64,000 bases of DNA from Rhodobacterales bacterium HKCCSP123 (GTDB lineage Bacteria > Pseudomonadota > Alphaproteobacteria > Rhodobacterales > Rhodobacteraceae). The position numbers and the translations under genes are program-made. Below, piece by piece: positions 18,261-27,113 of the stretch (its first letter is position 1; every line of letters begins with the position of its first letter). The notes beneath the pieces were generated by a model that was given only the letters and a program-made list of their open reading frames with translations, was not told the DNA's origin and did no database searches. Where the stretch lies: positions 62,001-126,000 of the forward strand of contig WVSO01000002.1 in assembly GCA_015689745.1 (NCBI GenBank). The letters are read 5' to 3'.

Positions 18261-19219
18261 GCCGCCAGGCCCTTCGACCCCATGTCGAGATACTTGCGCC
18301 GGCGCCCGGCGATCAGCTTCGCTCGGTCCGCGCCCTTCAATTGCGCCAGCATCGAAGAGATCGCTCGGCCGACCCCCGTGATCGCTGCGTCGCGGTCGCG
18401 TTGCGCACCGCCCATCGGCTCCTTGATGACCACGTCGCAGACTCCCAGCTTGTGCAGGTCCTGCGCGGTCAGGCGCAGCGCCTCGGCCGCCTCGCGCATC
18501 TTCTCGGCATCCTTCCACAGGATTGAGGCGCAGCCCTCGGGACTGATGACCGAGTAGATCGAGTGCTCCAGCATGGCCAGCCGGTCGGCGGTGGCGAAGG
18601 CCACGGCCCCGCCCGAACCGCCCTCGCCGATGATGATCGAGATCAGCGGCACGCCGATCTGCAGGCATTTCTCGGTCGAGCGCGCGATCGCCTCGGATTG
18701 CCCGCGCTCCTCCGCGCCCTTGCCGGGATAGGCGCCGGGCGTATCGACCAGCGTGATCACCGGCAGGCCGAAACGGTCGGCCATGTCCATGAGGCGCACC
18801 GCCTTGCGATACCCTTCGGGCCGCGCCATGCCGAAATTGCGCTCGATCCGGGTCTTGGTGTCATGGCCCTTCTCGTGGCCGATGACCATGACCGGCGTGT
18901 CCTCGAACCGCGCAAGTCCGCCCATCACGGCATGGTCGTCGGCGAAGTTCCGGTCACCGGCGAGCGGCGTGTATTCTGTGAAGAGCGCCCGGATATAATC
19001 GCGGCAATGCGGGCGGTCCGGATGGCGCGCGACCTGGCATTTCCGCCAGGGGCTCAGGTCCTTGTAGAGGTCGCGGAGCATGTCCGCGGCCTTCTTGTCG
19101 AGGGCGGCGGCCTCGGCCTCGACATCCATTTCCTCGTTCCGCCGCGCCAGCGCGCGCAGTTCCTCGGCCTTGCCTTCGATCTCGGCAAGCGGTTTCTCGA
19201 AATCGAGATAGGTCGTCAT
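18257..19219 (-). CDS. accA: Acetyl-CoA carboxylase carboxyltransferase subunit alpha
   Basis: A 320-residue subunit that with AccD moves the carboxyl group from biotin to acetyl-CoA, making malonyl-CoA for fatty acids. Landmarks are [46 protein letters not shown] and IGEGGSGGA. Of two close ATG codons, 19219 is preferred because GGAG sits six bases upstream; the ATG at 19225 has none at a usable distance. Length matches the family. Confidence 0.96.
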   Translation of the reverse strand: MTTYLDFEKPLAEIEGKAEELRALARRNEEMDVEAEAAALDKKAADMLRDLYKDLSPWRKCQVARHPDRPHCRDYIRALFTEYTPLAGDRNFADDHAVMGGLARFEDTPVMVIGHEKGHDTKTRIERNFGMARPEGYRKAVRLMDMADRFGLPVITLVDTPGAYPGKGAEERGQSEAIARSTEKCLQIGVPLISIIIGEGGSGGAVAFATADRLAMLEHSIYSVISPEGCASILWKDAEKMREAAEALRLTAQDLHKLGVCDVVIKEPMGGAQRDRDAAITGVGRAISSMLAQLKGADRAKLIAGRRRKYLDMGSKGLAA

Positions 19220-19312
19220 CGTCATCTCCGTGGCCGCGGACTGCGGTCGGTATATGACGACCGGACGCGCCGGATGCAACGCCCGAGGCATGCCACCCTT
19301 CTGCGGCCGGGC

Positions 19313-20053
19313 CTAGCGCAACCCGGTGCGAAGACGCGTACGCGCCTTTCGGCTGGCGGCAATGTCCGCGCGAGTCGCCAGGGCCGTCCGCCCCGCCGCC
19401 CCTTGGCGCAAGAGCCGGGACCTGTCGTGCCGGGACGGATCGGTCCCGGCGACCGGGCCGCGTTCCGCCCCCTCCGGCGCTCCGGCACGGAGGGCGCGCT
19501 CCAGCAGGAGGGCGATGGACGTGATCGACAGCATGTGCCACAGCATCAGAACCGGCAGCGCCTCGATCACGAACCATGCGAGGAGCAGCATCGGCAGCAT
19601 CAGGACCGGCAGGAAACCAACCGAGGTGGCCAGCGACAGGATCACGAGCAGTCCGCCGCCCCGCACCTGCTGCGCGCGGGTCGCCCTGGCCCAGGCCAAT
19701 CCAGCCAATCCGGCAAGGCAGATCGCAACCATGTCGGCGCGCAGACCGATGCCACCGATCTGGTAGCGCCCCGCAAGCGCGACGACGACGCAGGCCACGA
19801 GGCCGCGACGCCCGAGATACGCGCCCGCAAGGCCAAGGGGAACGAGCCGCAAGTCGATGAGGAAACCGGCCACAGGCTGATAGCCGGTGTTCATCTGGAC
19901 GACCGCAACGAGACCGAACCCAAGGCCGAGGCCGATGGGCGAGAGATGTCGACCGGGACCGCGCTGCCGGACCAGCCCGTGCCCCCACACCAGGATGGCG
20001 AGAGCGGCAAGCGAGCTCAGGTAGTCGAGGGCGAGTTCGGAATCGAACCACAT
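19313..20053 (-). CDS. Multi-pass membrane protein, 5TMR-LYT-like
   Basis: A 246-residue protein with about five to six membrane segments in the first 180 residues and a basic C-terminal tail (RSRLLRQ...TRLRTGLR). The segment DLRLVPLGLAGAYLG followed by GRYQIGGIG resembles the 5TM receptor domain of LytS/YhcK-type sensors. No GGDEF, kinase or other output domain follows. It may be an orphan sensor, or a relic of a longer one. Upstream of accA on the same strand but with no tight coupling. Confidence 0.55.
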   Translation of the reverse strand: MWFDSELALDYLSSLAALAILVWGHGLVRQRGPGRHLSPIGLGLGFGLVAVVQMNTGYQPVAGFLIDLRLVPLGLAGAYLGRRGLVACVVVALAGRYQIGGIGLRADMVAICLAGLAGLAWARATRAQQVRGGGLLVILSLATSVGFLPVLMLPMLLLAWFVIEALPVLMLWHMLSITSIALLLERALRAGAPEGAERGPVAGTDPSRHDRSRLLRQGAAGRTALATRADIAASRKARTRLRTGLR

Positions 20054-20117
20054 GGGGCCTCCGGCGGCAAATACCGGCAGGCTGCCCCGGGCGCGGTTAA
20101 GGTCATGCTAACGCGGC

Positions 20118-21077
20118 TCAGCCCGCGGCGATCATCTCGGCCTGTTTCACGATCACCTCGGCCTGCTTGATCGACGCGATATCGACGAGGCGGCCCTTGT
20201 AGACGGTCGCGCCCGCCCCCTCGGCCTTCGCCTTCTCCATCGCCGCGAGGATCTCGCGCGCCTCGGCGACGGCCTCTTCCGACGGGGTGAAGACCTCGTT
20301 CGCAAGGGTCACTTGCTTGGGGTGGATCGCCCATTTCCCGACCATCCCCAGCGTGGCCGAGCGGCGCGCCTGCGCGCGGAAGCCTTCGTCGTCCGAGAAG
20401 TCGCCGAAGGGCCCGTCGACCGGCAGCACCCCATGCGTCCGGCAGGCCGCCACGATCGCCGCCTGCGCCCAGTGCCACGGGTCCGACCAGTATTTCTGCC
20501 CCTCGCGGTGCATGTAGTAGTTTTCCTGCGTGCCCCCGATGCCGGTGGTCTGCATCCCCATCGAGGCCGCGAAATCCGCCGCGCCGAGGCTCATCGCCTG
20601 CAGCCGCGGCGAGGCGGCCGCGATCTCCTCGACATGGGCGATGCCGGCGGCGCTTTCGATGATGACCTCGAAGGCGATGGGTTTCGTCCGGCCCATCGCC
20701 ATCTCGATCGAGGTCACCAGCGCATCGACCGCGTAGATATCGCCCGCATTCCCGACCTTGGGGATCATGATCTGGTCGAGCCGGTCACCCGCCTGTTCCA
20801 GAAGGTCCACGACATCGCGATACCAGTAGGGGCTGTCGAGCCCGTTGATCCGCACGCTCAGCGTCTTCTTGCCCCAATCCACGTCGCCGATGGCCTGGAT
20901 CACGTTCTTCCGCGCCTCGGGCTTGTCGTCGGGGGCGACCGAATCCTCGAGGTCGAGGTTGATCACATCCGCGTCGGACGCGGCCATCTTCTCGAAGATC
21001 GCGGGCCGCGAGCCGGGTCCGAACAGCTGGCAGCGGTTCGGACGGGCGACGGGCTGGGGCTGGATGCGGAAGCTCAT
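20118..21077 (-). CDS. mcl1: L-malyl-CoA/beta-methylmalyl-CoA lyase
   Basis: A 319-residue CitE-like enzyme that splits malyl-CoA and methylmalyl-CoA to glyoxylate plus acyl-CoA. In the ethylmalonyl-CoA pathway it acts after methylsuccinyl-CoA dehydrogenase, which is also in this window. The sequence matches Mcl1: RPNRCQLFGPGSRPA, LDLEDSVAPDDK, EVIIESAAGI and GKWAIHPKQV. The start at 21077 gives the expected length. It lies downstream of patB with a hairpin-rich gap between. Confidence 0.92.
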   Translation of the reverse strand: MSFRIQPQPVARPNRCQLFGPGSRPAIFEKMAASDADVINLDLEDSVAPDDKPEARKNVIQAIGDVDWGKKTLSVRINGLDSPYWYRDVVDLLEQAGDRLDQIMIPKVGNAGDIYAVDALVTSIEMAMGRTKPIAFEVIIESAAGIAHVEEIAAASPRLQAMSLGAADFAASMGMQTTGIGGTQENYYMHREGQKYWSDPWHWAQAAIVAACRTHGVLPVDGPFGDFSDDEGFRAQARRSATLGMVGKWAIHPKQVTLANEVFTPSEEAVAEAREILAAMEKAKAEGAGATVYKGRLVDIASIKQAEVIVKQAEMIAAG

Positions 21078-21137
21078 GGGCGGGATCTCCGGTGCGCAAG
21101 GAAGTTTCGTCTCTCTCGCCCCTGCGGATAGGATATT

Positions 21138-21191
21138 GCGCCGCGGCACGCAAGTGCTGCGGCGCGGCATGAGGTGGGCAATCTGCCCACC
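21138..21191 (-). repeat. Two adjacent hairpins between patB and mcl1
   Basis: The first hairpin is a 12-bp stem with one mismatch and GCAA loop at 21138-21165. The second is a perfect GGTGGGCA/TGCCCACC stem at 21173-21191, directly beside the patB stop codon. No T run follows, so termination is uncertain. The GTGGGCA palindrome resembles short dispersed repeats seen in proteobacteria. Confidence 0.45.
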
Positions 21192-22361
21192 CTACTGCAG
21201 GTCGGAAAAGGCGGTCTTCAGCCGCTCGACCGCGTCCTCGACGCGGCTGCGGGGCGTGGCGAGATTGAACCGAAGGAAATTCTCCCCGCCCTTTCCGAAG
21301 GCCGGCCCGTGATTGGCGGCGATCTTCGCGTCCCGCTCGACCCGCGCGGTGAATTCCTCCGGCGACATTCCGGTGCCCGAGAAATCCACCCATGCGAGGT
21401 AGGTCGATTCCAGGGGCATCGACCGCAGGCCGGGAATGGCGTTGACCCCGGCGTCGAACAGACGGGCGTTCTCGGCCACGTAGGCCATCATGGCATCGAC
21501 CCAGGCCGCGCCCTCGGGCGAATAGGCGGCGGTCATCATGCGCAGGCCGAAGGCGTTGGGCGAAATGCCCAGCGCGGCCATCCGCTGCGCAAAGGTCGCG
21601 CGCAGCGCAGGATCCTCAATGATGACATTGCCGACATGCGCCCCCGCCAGGTTGAAGGTCTTCGTCCCCGCCGTCATCATCACCAGGCGATCACGGACTC
21701 CCTCGATCAGAGCCATCGGGATATGGGCCTGCCCCGGAATGAGGAGATCGCAGTGGATCTCGTCGGACACGATTATCAGGTCATGCCGGCGCGCGAAATC
21801 CGCGACGCCTTCCAACTCCTCCCGCGTGAAGACGCGGCCGCCGGGATTGTGCGGCGAACACAGGACGAGCATCCGCGCGGTTTCGGGCACCTGTGCGTCA
21901 TAGGCCTCGAAATCGAGGACATAGCGGCCATCCTCGATCGGCATCTCCAGTTCGACCACCTCGCGCCCGGCCGCCCGGATCACGCGGAAGAAGGCGTGGT
22001 AGATCGGGGTGAACATGACCACGCCGTCGCCGGGCTTCGTGAACGCGTCGACGCAAAGCGCGGTTCCGTTGACCAGCCCGTTGGTGGTGAAGATCCAGTC
22101 GTCCTCGACCGCCCAGCCCCGGCGCTCGGCCTGCCACCAGCGCACCGCATCCTTGTACGCCCGGTCATCGCCGAAATACCCGTAGACACCATGCCCGGTC
22201 ATGTCGCGCAGAACGGCCTGCACGCACTCGGGCGCCGCGAAATCCATGTCGGCGACCCACATGGCAAGCCCGTCGTCGGGGCTGACTCCGAAAAGAGATT
22301 CCATCCCGTCCCACTTGATGCAGTGGGTTCCACGGCGGTCGATGATCTCGTCAAAGGACAT
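21192..22361 (-). CDS. patB: MalY/PatB-family pyridoxal-phosphate C-S lyase
   Basis: A 389-residue fold-type I aminotransferase-like enzyme. The PLP lysine is in AGTKTFNLAG; WVADMDF, CSPHNPGGRVF and SDEIHCDL are conserved. The family includes cystathionine beta-lyases and C-S lyases acting on cysteine conjugates; the substrate cannot be read from sequence. It is divergent from def. Confidence 0.85.
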   Translation of the reverse strand: MSFDEIIDRRGTHCIKWDGMESLFGVSPDDGLAMWVADMDFAAPECVQAVLRDMTGHGVYGYFGDDRAYKDAVRWWQAERRGWAVEDDWIFTTNGLVNGTALCVDAFTKPGDGVVMFTPIYHAFFRVIRAAGREVVELEMPIEDGRYVLDFEAYDAQVPETARMLVLCSPHNPGGRVFTREELEGVADFARRHDLIIVSDEIHCDLLIPGQAHIPMALIEGVRDRLVMMTAGTKTFNLAGAHVGNVIIEDPALRATFAQRMAALGISPNAFGLRMMTAAYSPEGAAWVDAMMAYVAENARLFDAGVNAIPGLRSMPLESTYLAWVDFSGTGMSPEEFTARVERDAKIAANHGPAFGKGGENFLRFNLATPRSRVEDAVERLKTAFSDLQ

Positions 22362-22482
22362 GGTTACTCCGGTTCAATTTCCGGTCGATAGCTATCCCAA
22401 GGATCGCCGAGCGCAAGACCGCATGACGGCCGCATGGACGCATGGCGTTGCGGCGACGGTCGGCTTGTCCTACATCATCGCC

Positions 22483-23007
22483 ATGAAGCGTCCGATCCTC
22501 ATCCACCCCGACCCGCGGCTGAAGAAGACCGCGCCGCCGATCGCGGATATCACCGACGATCTGCGCGCGCTGGCCGACGACATGCTCGAGACCATGTACG
22601 CCGCGCCGGGCATCGGGCTGGCCGCGCCCCAGGTCGGCATCGACACGCGTCTGATCGTGCTGGACTGCGTGAAGGAGGAGGGCGCAGCCCCCCGCCCGCT
22701 CGCCATGTTCAACCCCGAGGTCGTGGCGGAATCCGACCTGCGCAGCGTCTACGAGGAAGGCTGCCTGTCGATCCCCGACATCTACGCCGATGTCGAGCGC
22801 CCCGCCGAGGTGACGGTGCGCTGGATCGATCCGAAGGGCGCCGAGCGGCAGGAGACCTTCGACGGTCTCTGGGCGACCTGCGTGCAGCACGAGATCGACC
22901 ACCTGAACGGCACGCTCTTCATCGACTATCTCAAGCCGCTCAAGCGCCAGCTGATCACCCGCAAGATGGTCAAGCTGAAGAAGGACCGCGCGCGGGAAAA
23001 GGCGTGA
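22483..23007 (+). CDS. def: Peptide deformylase
   Basis: A 174-residue metalloenzyme removing the formyl group from nascent N-terminal Met. All three motifs are intact: [17 protein letters not shown] (metal Cys) and QHEIDHLNG (metal His pair and catalytic Glu). It starts [15 protein letters not shown] and heads a def-def-like-fmt-membrane protein run with overlapping stops and starts. fmt adds the formyl group that this enzyme removes. Confidence 0.95.
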   Translation: MKRPILIHPDPRLKKTAPPIADITDDLRALADDMLETMYAAPGIGLAAPQVGIDTRLIVLDCVKEEGAAPRPLAMFNPEVVAESDLRSVYEEGCLSIPDIYADVERPAEVTVRWIDPKGAERQETFDGLWATCVQHEIDHLNGTLFIDYLKPLKRQLITRKMVKLKKDRAREKA

Positions 23008-23507
23008 GGGGCACGCGCCGCGCCTTCGTCATGTGGCCCGACAGGCGGCTGCGGACGCCCGCCGCCGATGTGGCCGAGATCACCGACGGTATCCGACAGA
23101 CCTGGGCCGACATGATCGAGACGATGGATGCCATGCCCGGCGTCGGCCTCGCGGCACCGCAGATCGGCGTGATGCTGCGCCTCGCTGTCGTCGATGCCTC
23201 GGACGAGCGCGGTCGTGCGATCCGCATGGCCAACCCCGAGATCGTGGCCGCCTCGGACGAGACCAACGACCACGAGGAGGCAAGCCCCAACCTGCCCGGC
23301 GTCTGGGCCAGGATCACGCGCCCCGCACGCGTGACGGTGGCCTTCACGGATCATCTCGGCATCCGCGTGCGGCAGGAGTTCACGGGGCTCTGGGCGACCA
23401 GCGTCCAGCATCAGATCGACCATTTGGCGGGGCGCATGTATTTCGACCACCTGTCCAAGACGAAGCGCGACATGCTCTTGAAGCGCGCCGCCAAGGGGGG
23501 ACGCTGA
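23004..23507 (+). CDS. Peptide deformylase-like protein, active-site residues missing
   Basis: A 167-residue paralogue of def with an intact motif 1 ([10 protein letters not shown]). Motif 2 lacks EGCLS: the aligned segment reads [10 protein letters not shown], so the metal-binding Cys is absent. Motif 3 is QHQIDHLAG, with the catalytic Glu replaced by Gln. It is therefore probably not an active deformylase. A GTG start at 23004 overlaps the def stop by four bases; an ATG at 23031 would remove part of the conserved N-terminus. The stop overlaps fmt. Confidence 0.85.
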   Translation: MRGTRRAFVMWPDRRLRTPAADVAEITDGIRQTWADMIETMDAMPGVGLAAPQIGVMLRLAVVDASDERGRAIRMANPEIVAASDETNDHEEASPNLPGVWARITRPARVTVAFTDHLGIRVRQEFTGLWATSVQHQIDHLAGRMYFDHLSKTKRDMLLKRAAKGGR

Positions 23508-24421
23508 TGCGCGTCGTCTTCATGGGCACACCCGAGTTCTCGGTTCCCGTCCTCGACGCGCTGATCGCGGCCGGGCACGAGATCGCCGCCGTCTACACCC
23601 AGCCGCCCCGCCCCGCGGGCCGCGGCAAGAAGGAACGGCCGAGCCCCGTGCAGGCCCGCGCCGAGGCGCTCGGGCTGACGGTGCGCCATCCGCGGACGCT
23701 CCGCGACCCCGACGCGCAGGCCGAGTTCGCCGCGCTGAAGGCAGATGTCGCCGTCGTCGTTGCCTACGGTCTGATCCTGCCGCAAGCCGTGCTGGATGCG
23801 CCCGCGCGCGGTTGCCTCAACATCCACGCGAGCCTTCTGCCGCGCTGGCGCGGCGCCGCGCCGATCCAGCGGGCGATCATGGCGGGCGACACGGAAACCG
23901 GGGTCTGCATCATGCAGATGGAGGCGGGGCTCGATACCGGCCCGGTCCTCTTGCGCCGGGCCATCCCCATACGGGCAGAGGAGACGGCGGGCGAATTGCA
24001 TGACCGGCTGTCAGCCCTCGGCGCCGAGGCCATCATCGAGGCACTGGCCCAGCTCGACACGCTGAGCCCGGAACCGCAGCCCGACACGGGCGTCACCTAT
24101 GCCGAGAAGATCGACAAGGCCGAGGCGCGGGTGGACTGGACCGCGCCCGCGCCCATTATCGACAGGCAGATCCGGGGCCTGTCGCCCTTCCCCGGCGCCT
24201 GGACACTGGTCGGCGGGACACGGGTCAAGCTGATCCGCAGCCGTCTGGCGGCAGGCACGGGCATGGCCGGCGAGGTACTTGACGGCCTGACCATTGCCTG
24301 CGGCAAGGGCGCGGTGGAGATCACCGAGTTGCAACCCGAGGGCAAGCCGAGGATGGCGACCGAAGCGTATTTGCGTGGCGCGCGCATCGCGCCGGGAATG
24401 GTGTTGGGAGTTGGGACATGA
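23507..24421 (+). CDS. fmt: Methionyl-tRNA formyltransferase
   Basis: A 304-residue enzyme that formylates Met-tRNAi using 10-formyl-THF. It starts [17 protein letters not shown]; the folate and catalytic region is [17 protein letters not shown], with [17 protein letters not shown] after it; the C-terminal domain binds tRNA. Start shares a base with the preceding stop (TGATG); the stop overlaps the next gene by four bases. Confidence 0.96.
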   Translation: MRVVFMGTPEFSVPVLDALIAAGHEIAAVYTQPPRPAGRGKKERPSPVQARAEALGLTVRHPRTLRDPDAQAEFAALKADVAVVVAYGLILPQAVLDAPARGCLNIHASLLPRWRGAAPIQRAIMAGDTETGVCIMQMEAGLDTGPVLLRRAIPIRAEETAGELHDRLSALGAEAIIEALAQLDTLSPEPQPDTGVTYAEKIDKAEARVDWTAPAPIIDRQIRGLSPFPGAWTLVGGTRVKLIRSRLAAGTGMAGEVLDGLTIACGKGAVEITELQPEGKPRMATEAYLRGARIAPGMVLGVGT

Positions 24422-24690
24422 TCCTGTTCTCGTTCTTCGGCTCGCTGATGATCGCGGGTATCGTGGCGGTGGTCTTCGAGAAATGGGGCTGGACGCATAA
24501 CGGCCTCCTGCCCTCTGTCCTGATCGCCTTCGGTGCGGTCCTCGCGCTCTTCTTCATCCGCTCGCTTTTCGGCCTGACGCTGGGATCGCCGGGGCTCGAC
24601 GCGATCGCCGGCTCGGCCGCGGCGCTGATCCTGATCCCCACGGAATATGCAAACCGCCGCCGCACGCGGGACAACGATCGCCGGCGCTGA
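24418..24690 (+). CDS. Small membrane protein coupled to fmt
   Basis: A 90-residue protein with three likely membrane helices ([20 protein letters not shown], then about 32-48 and 57-74) and a charged end ([11 protein letters not shown]). [20 protein letters not shown] segment is loosely like YeaQ/GlsB-type small membrane proteins, but I cannot assign a family. The start overlaps the fmt stop (ATGA), so translation is coupled. Confidence 0.6.
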   Translation: MILFSFFGSLMIAGIVAVVFEKWGWTHNGLLPSVLIAFGAVLALFFIRSLFGLTLGSPGLDAIAGSAAALILIPTEYANRRRTRDNDRRR

Positions 24691-24694
24691 AACC

Positions 24695-25147
24695 TCAGCT
24701 GATCGTGCGGCGCGAGACCGGACCGACCTCCGGGCGCAGCATCTCCTCGGCATCGGGCAGTGCCTCGATCACGACATAGGCCTGCGCCCAGGGATGATCG
24801 TCGGTCAGGCTGACATGGATGACCGAGGAGTGCCCATCGGGCGTCATCTGGTCGAGCCGTTCCTTCGCCCAGCCCGTCACATGCATCACCGGCTGGCCGG
24901 ACGGAAGGTTCGTCACCGCCATGTCCTTCCACGCGATGCCCATGCGCAAGCCGGTGCCCAGCGCCTTGGAACACGCCTCCTTCGCGGCCCAGCGCTTCGC
25001 ATAGACCGCGGCGGGATCCTTCATGCGCTCGGCGCGGTTCTGTTCCGTGACCGTGAACACGCGGTCGCGGAACCGGTCGCCGAACCGGTCCAGCGCACGC
25101 TGGATGCGATCGATGTTCGCAAGGTCGGTGCCGATGCCGAGGATCAT
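24695..25147 (-). CDS. acpS: Holo-[acyl-carrier-protein] synthase
   Basis: A 150-residue enzyme that moves phosphopantetheine from CoA onto ACP. The N-terminal [15 protein letters not shown] and the metal-binding [18 protein letters not shown] are intact. Its start overlaps the stop of the small exported gene upstream by four bases, placing it at the end of a pdxJ-containing run. In related genomes lepB and rnc often follow; here they are 12 kb away. Confidence 0.94.
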   Translation of the reverse strand: MILGIGTDLANIDRIQRALDRFGDRFRDRVFTVTEQNRAERMKDPAAVYAKRWAAKEACSKALGTGLRMGIAWKDMAVTNLPSGQPVMHVTGWAKERLDQMTPDGHSSVIHVSLTDDHPWAQAYVVIEALPDAEEMLRPEVGPVSRRTIS

Positions 25148-25587
25148 TTGAGGCTCACCCTACCCGTCGCCTGGTTCACGGTCACGACAAGGTCGCGCCA
25201 GGTCGTCGACACCCCGTCGGTCGCCCCTACCGGCACGGTCAGGGTCAATCCCCGCACCGGGTCGTAGCGTGCCGAAAGCGCCTCCATCCGCAGCCCGCCG
25301 AACCCGAGACCGCCTGTCTCGGAGATCAGGACGCAGCCCGGAAAGGGCTCGTCCGGCAGGGGATGCGTGATCAGCAGATGCGCCCAGGCCAGCGCCGGTT
25401 CGACCGTGTCGAGACCCATCACCCGTACCGCTCCGTTTGCGAAACTGCGGACCGCCACCTCGGGCGGGGCCATGAGGTTGCGTGCACTCGCCTCCCAGGT
25501 GTCGCAGTCGCGCAGCACCTGCGCCGCAGCCGGCGTGGCCGCGTAGAATCCGAGCATCGCCGCGAAGCAGGCGAGGACGGGACGCAT
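25144..25587 (-). CDS. Small exported protein of unknown function
   Basis: A 147-residue protein with a signal peptide ([22 protein letters not shown]) and a mature part with three cysteines (two, DCDTWE and FPGCVL, after the signal). No family is recognised. It lies 29 bases after pdxJ and overlaps acpS, so it belongs to that transcript. The final residues ([19 protein letters not shown]) suggest a compact beta-rich fold. Confidence 0.6.
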   Translation of the reverse strand: MRPVLACFAAMLGFYAATPAAAQVLRDCDTWEASARNLMAPPEVAVRSFANGAVRVMGLDTVEPALAWAHLLITHPLPDEPFPGCVLISETGGLGFGGLRMEALSARYDPVRGLTLTVPVGATDGVSTTWRDLVVTVNQATGRVSLK

Positions 25588-25616
25588 GGGAAACCTCCGG
25601 GTCTGGACGGGGCATC

Positions 25617-26360
25617 TCAGCCGCGCGCAGCCTCCATCATTTCGCGCATCTTCGCAATGGCATGGGGCAGCCCCACGAAGACCGCCTCGCCGATCAGGAA
25701 GTGACCGATGTTGAGCTCGGCCACTTCGGGCATCGCCGCGACCGGGCCCACCGTGTCATAGGTCAGACCGTGACCCATGTGCACCTCGAGCCCGAGGTCC
25801 GCAGCCCGTTTCGCCCCATCGACCAGGCGCTCGAGTTCGGCGTCACGGGCGGCGAAATCACCTTCGGCGTGGAAATCGCAATACGCGCCCGTGTGCAGCT
25901 CGATGACCGGTGCACCGATCCGGGCGGCCGCCTCGATCTGAACCGGGTCTGCGGCGATGAAGAGCGACACCCGGATGCCCGCTTCCGTCAGGGGCGCGAT
26001 ATAGGCGGCCAGACGCGTGTCGTCGCCAGCGACCTCCAGCCCGCCTTCGGTCGTCCGCTCCTCACGGCGCTCGGGCACGATGCAGGCCGCGTGGGGGCGA
26101 TGCGCCAGCGCGATGCGCCGCATCTCGTCGGTGGCGGCCATCTCGAAGTTCAGCGGGATGGTGATCGCCGCCATGATCGCGTCGATATCCGCGTCGCGGA
26201 TGTGGCGCCGGTCCTCGCGCAGATGCGCGGTGATGCCGTCGGCCCCCGCCTTTTCTGCGATGCGGGCGGCGCGCACCGGGTCGGGCAAGGCGCCGCCGCG
26301 CGCGTTTCTCAGCGTCGCGACATGGTCGATGTTCACGCCAAGCCGCAGTCGATCTGCCAT
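25617..26360 (-). CDS. pdxJ: Pyridoxine 5'-phosphate synthase
   Basis: A 247-residue TIM-barrel enzyme that joins amino-acetone phosphate and deoxyxylulose phosphate in vitamin B6 synthesis. It begins [23 protein letters not shown] and contains [26 protein letters not shown] and [10 protein letters not shown]. Length and motifs are typical. The gene is preceded by the DUF2062 gene with a 31-base gap. Confidence 0.96.
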   Translation of the reverse strand: MADRLRLGVNIDHVATLRNARGGALPDPVRAARIAEKAGADGITAHLREDRRHIRDADIDAIMAAITIPLNFEMAATDEMRRIALAHRPHAACIVPERREERTTEGGLEVAGDDTRLAAYIAPLTEAGIRVSLFIAADPVQIEAAARIGAPVIELHTGAYCDFHAEGDFAARDAELERLVDGAKRAADLGLEVHMGHGLTYDTVGPVAAMPEVAELNIGHFLIGEAVFVGLPHAIAKMREMMEAARG

Positions 26361-26391
26361 GTGACCCTCCGTTGATCCGTCGCGGTGAAGC

Positions 26392-27036
26392 CTAGCGGTC
26401 CGCCGCCGCCGCGCCAGCCTGTTCGCGCAGCTTTTCCATCTTCTTTCGCAATCTGGCGGATCGCCGTTTCTGATAGGCCCGGATCACCGGAACCGACAGG
26501 TAGTAGCAGACCACGCCACAGATGAGACCCGGGATGATCGAGCCGACCATCCAGGGAAAGAACACGTCGTCGTAGAACCTGTGCAACTCTTCCCAATGCG
26601 CCGTCTCGTGCGTGAAGATGGCGACGAAGTTGTGCCAGAGATCGCCCGCCGCAGCGCCGAACTTGGCGAAGATCGAGTCGTTCAGGTCGCCGCGCATGGT
26701 GGTGCCCAGCAGCCAGTGCCCGGTCTGCAGCGAGATGAAGGCGATCGGAACATAAGTCAGAGGGTTGCCGAGGAACGTGGCCAGCAACGCGGCAAGGATC
26801 GACCCTCGCATGACCTTGGCCAACGCCGCGGCGACGACGAAATGCAGCCCAAAAAACGGGGTGAATATGGTAAAGGCCCCGGCGAAGACACCGCGCGCGA
26901 TCTGCTCGGGAGTGCCCGGCAGGCGGTGCATCCGATGCTTGACGTAGTGGAACGCACGCACCCATCCGCCACGCGGCCAGAACGCCTCGGCGACGACGCG
27001 AAATACACCTCGGGAGTCGCGGCGCTTGAATACCAC
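26392..27036 (-). CDS. DUF2062 membrane protein
   Basis: A 214-residue protein with the DUF2062 pattern: [22 protein letters not shown], then FTPFFGLHF and [13 protein letters not shown], with three to four membrane helices and a basic C-terminal tail. Role unknown. A GTG start at 27036 (giving V-V-FKRRD) matches the family N-terminus; another GTG at 27066 would add ten residues. It lies between the RelA/SpoT gene and pdxJ. Confidence 0.8.
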   Translation of the reverse strand: MVFKRRDSRGVFRVVAEAFWPRGGWVRAFHYVKHRMHRLPGTPEQIARGVFAGAFTIFTPFFGLHFVVAAALAKVMRGSILAALLATFLGNPLTYVPIAFISLQTGHWLLGTTMRGDLNDSIFAKFGAAAGDLWHNFVAIFTHETAHWEELHRFYDDVFFPWMVGSIIPGLICGVVCYYLSVPVIRAYQKRRSARLRKKMEKLREQAGAAAADR

Positions 27037-27113
27037 GCGCGGCCTGCCTTTCCCTTCCCGCCCCACCCCGCCTCGTCACGGGTTCGGGCCATGTATCGCC
27101 GCGGCCGGAACCG

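Noticed and set aside
24331-24340. Another TTGCAA in the window
   Set aside because: It lies inside fmt, has no long mirror arms and no partner 22 bp away, so it is a chance match.
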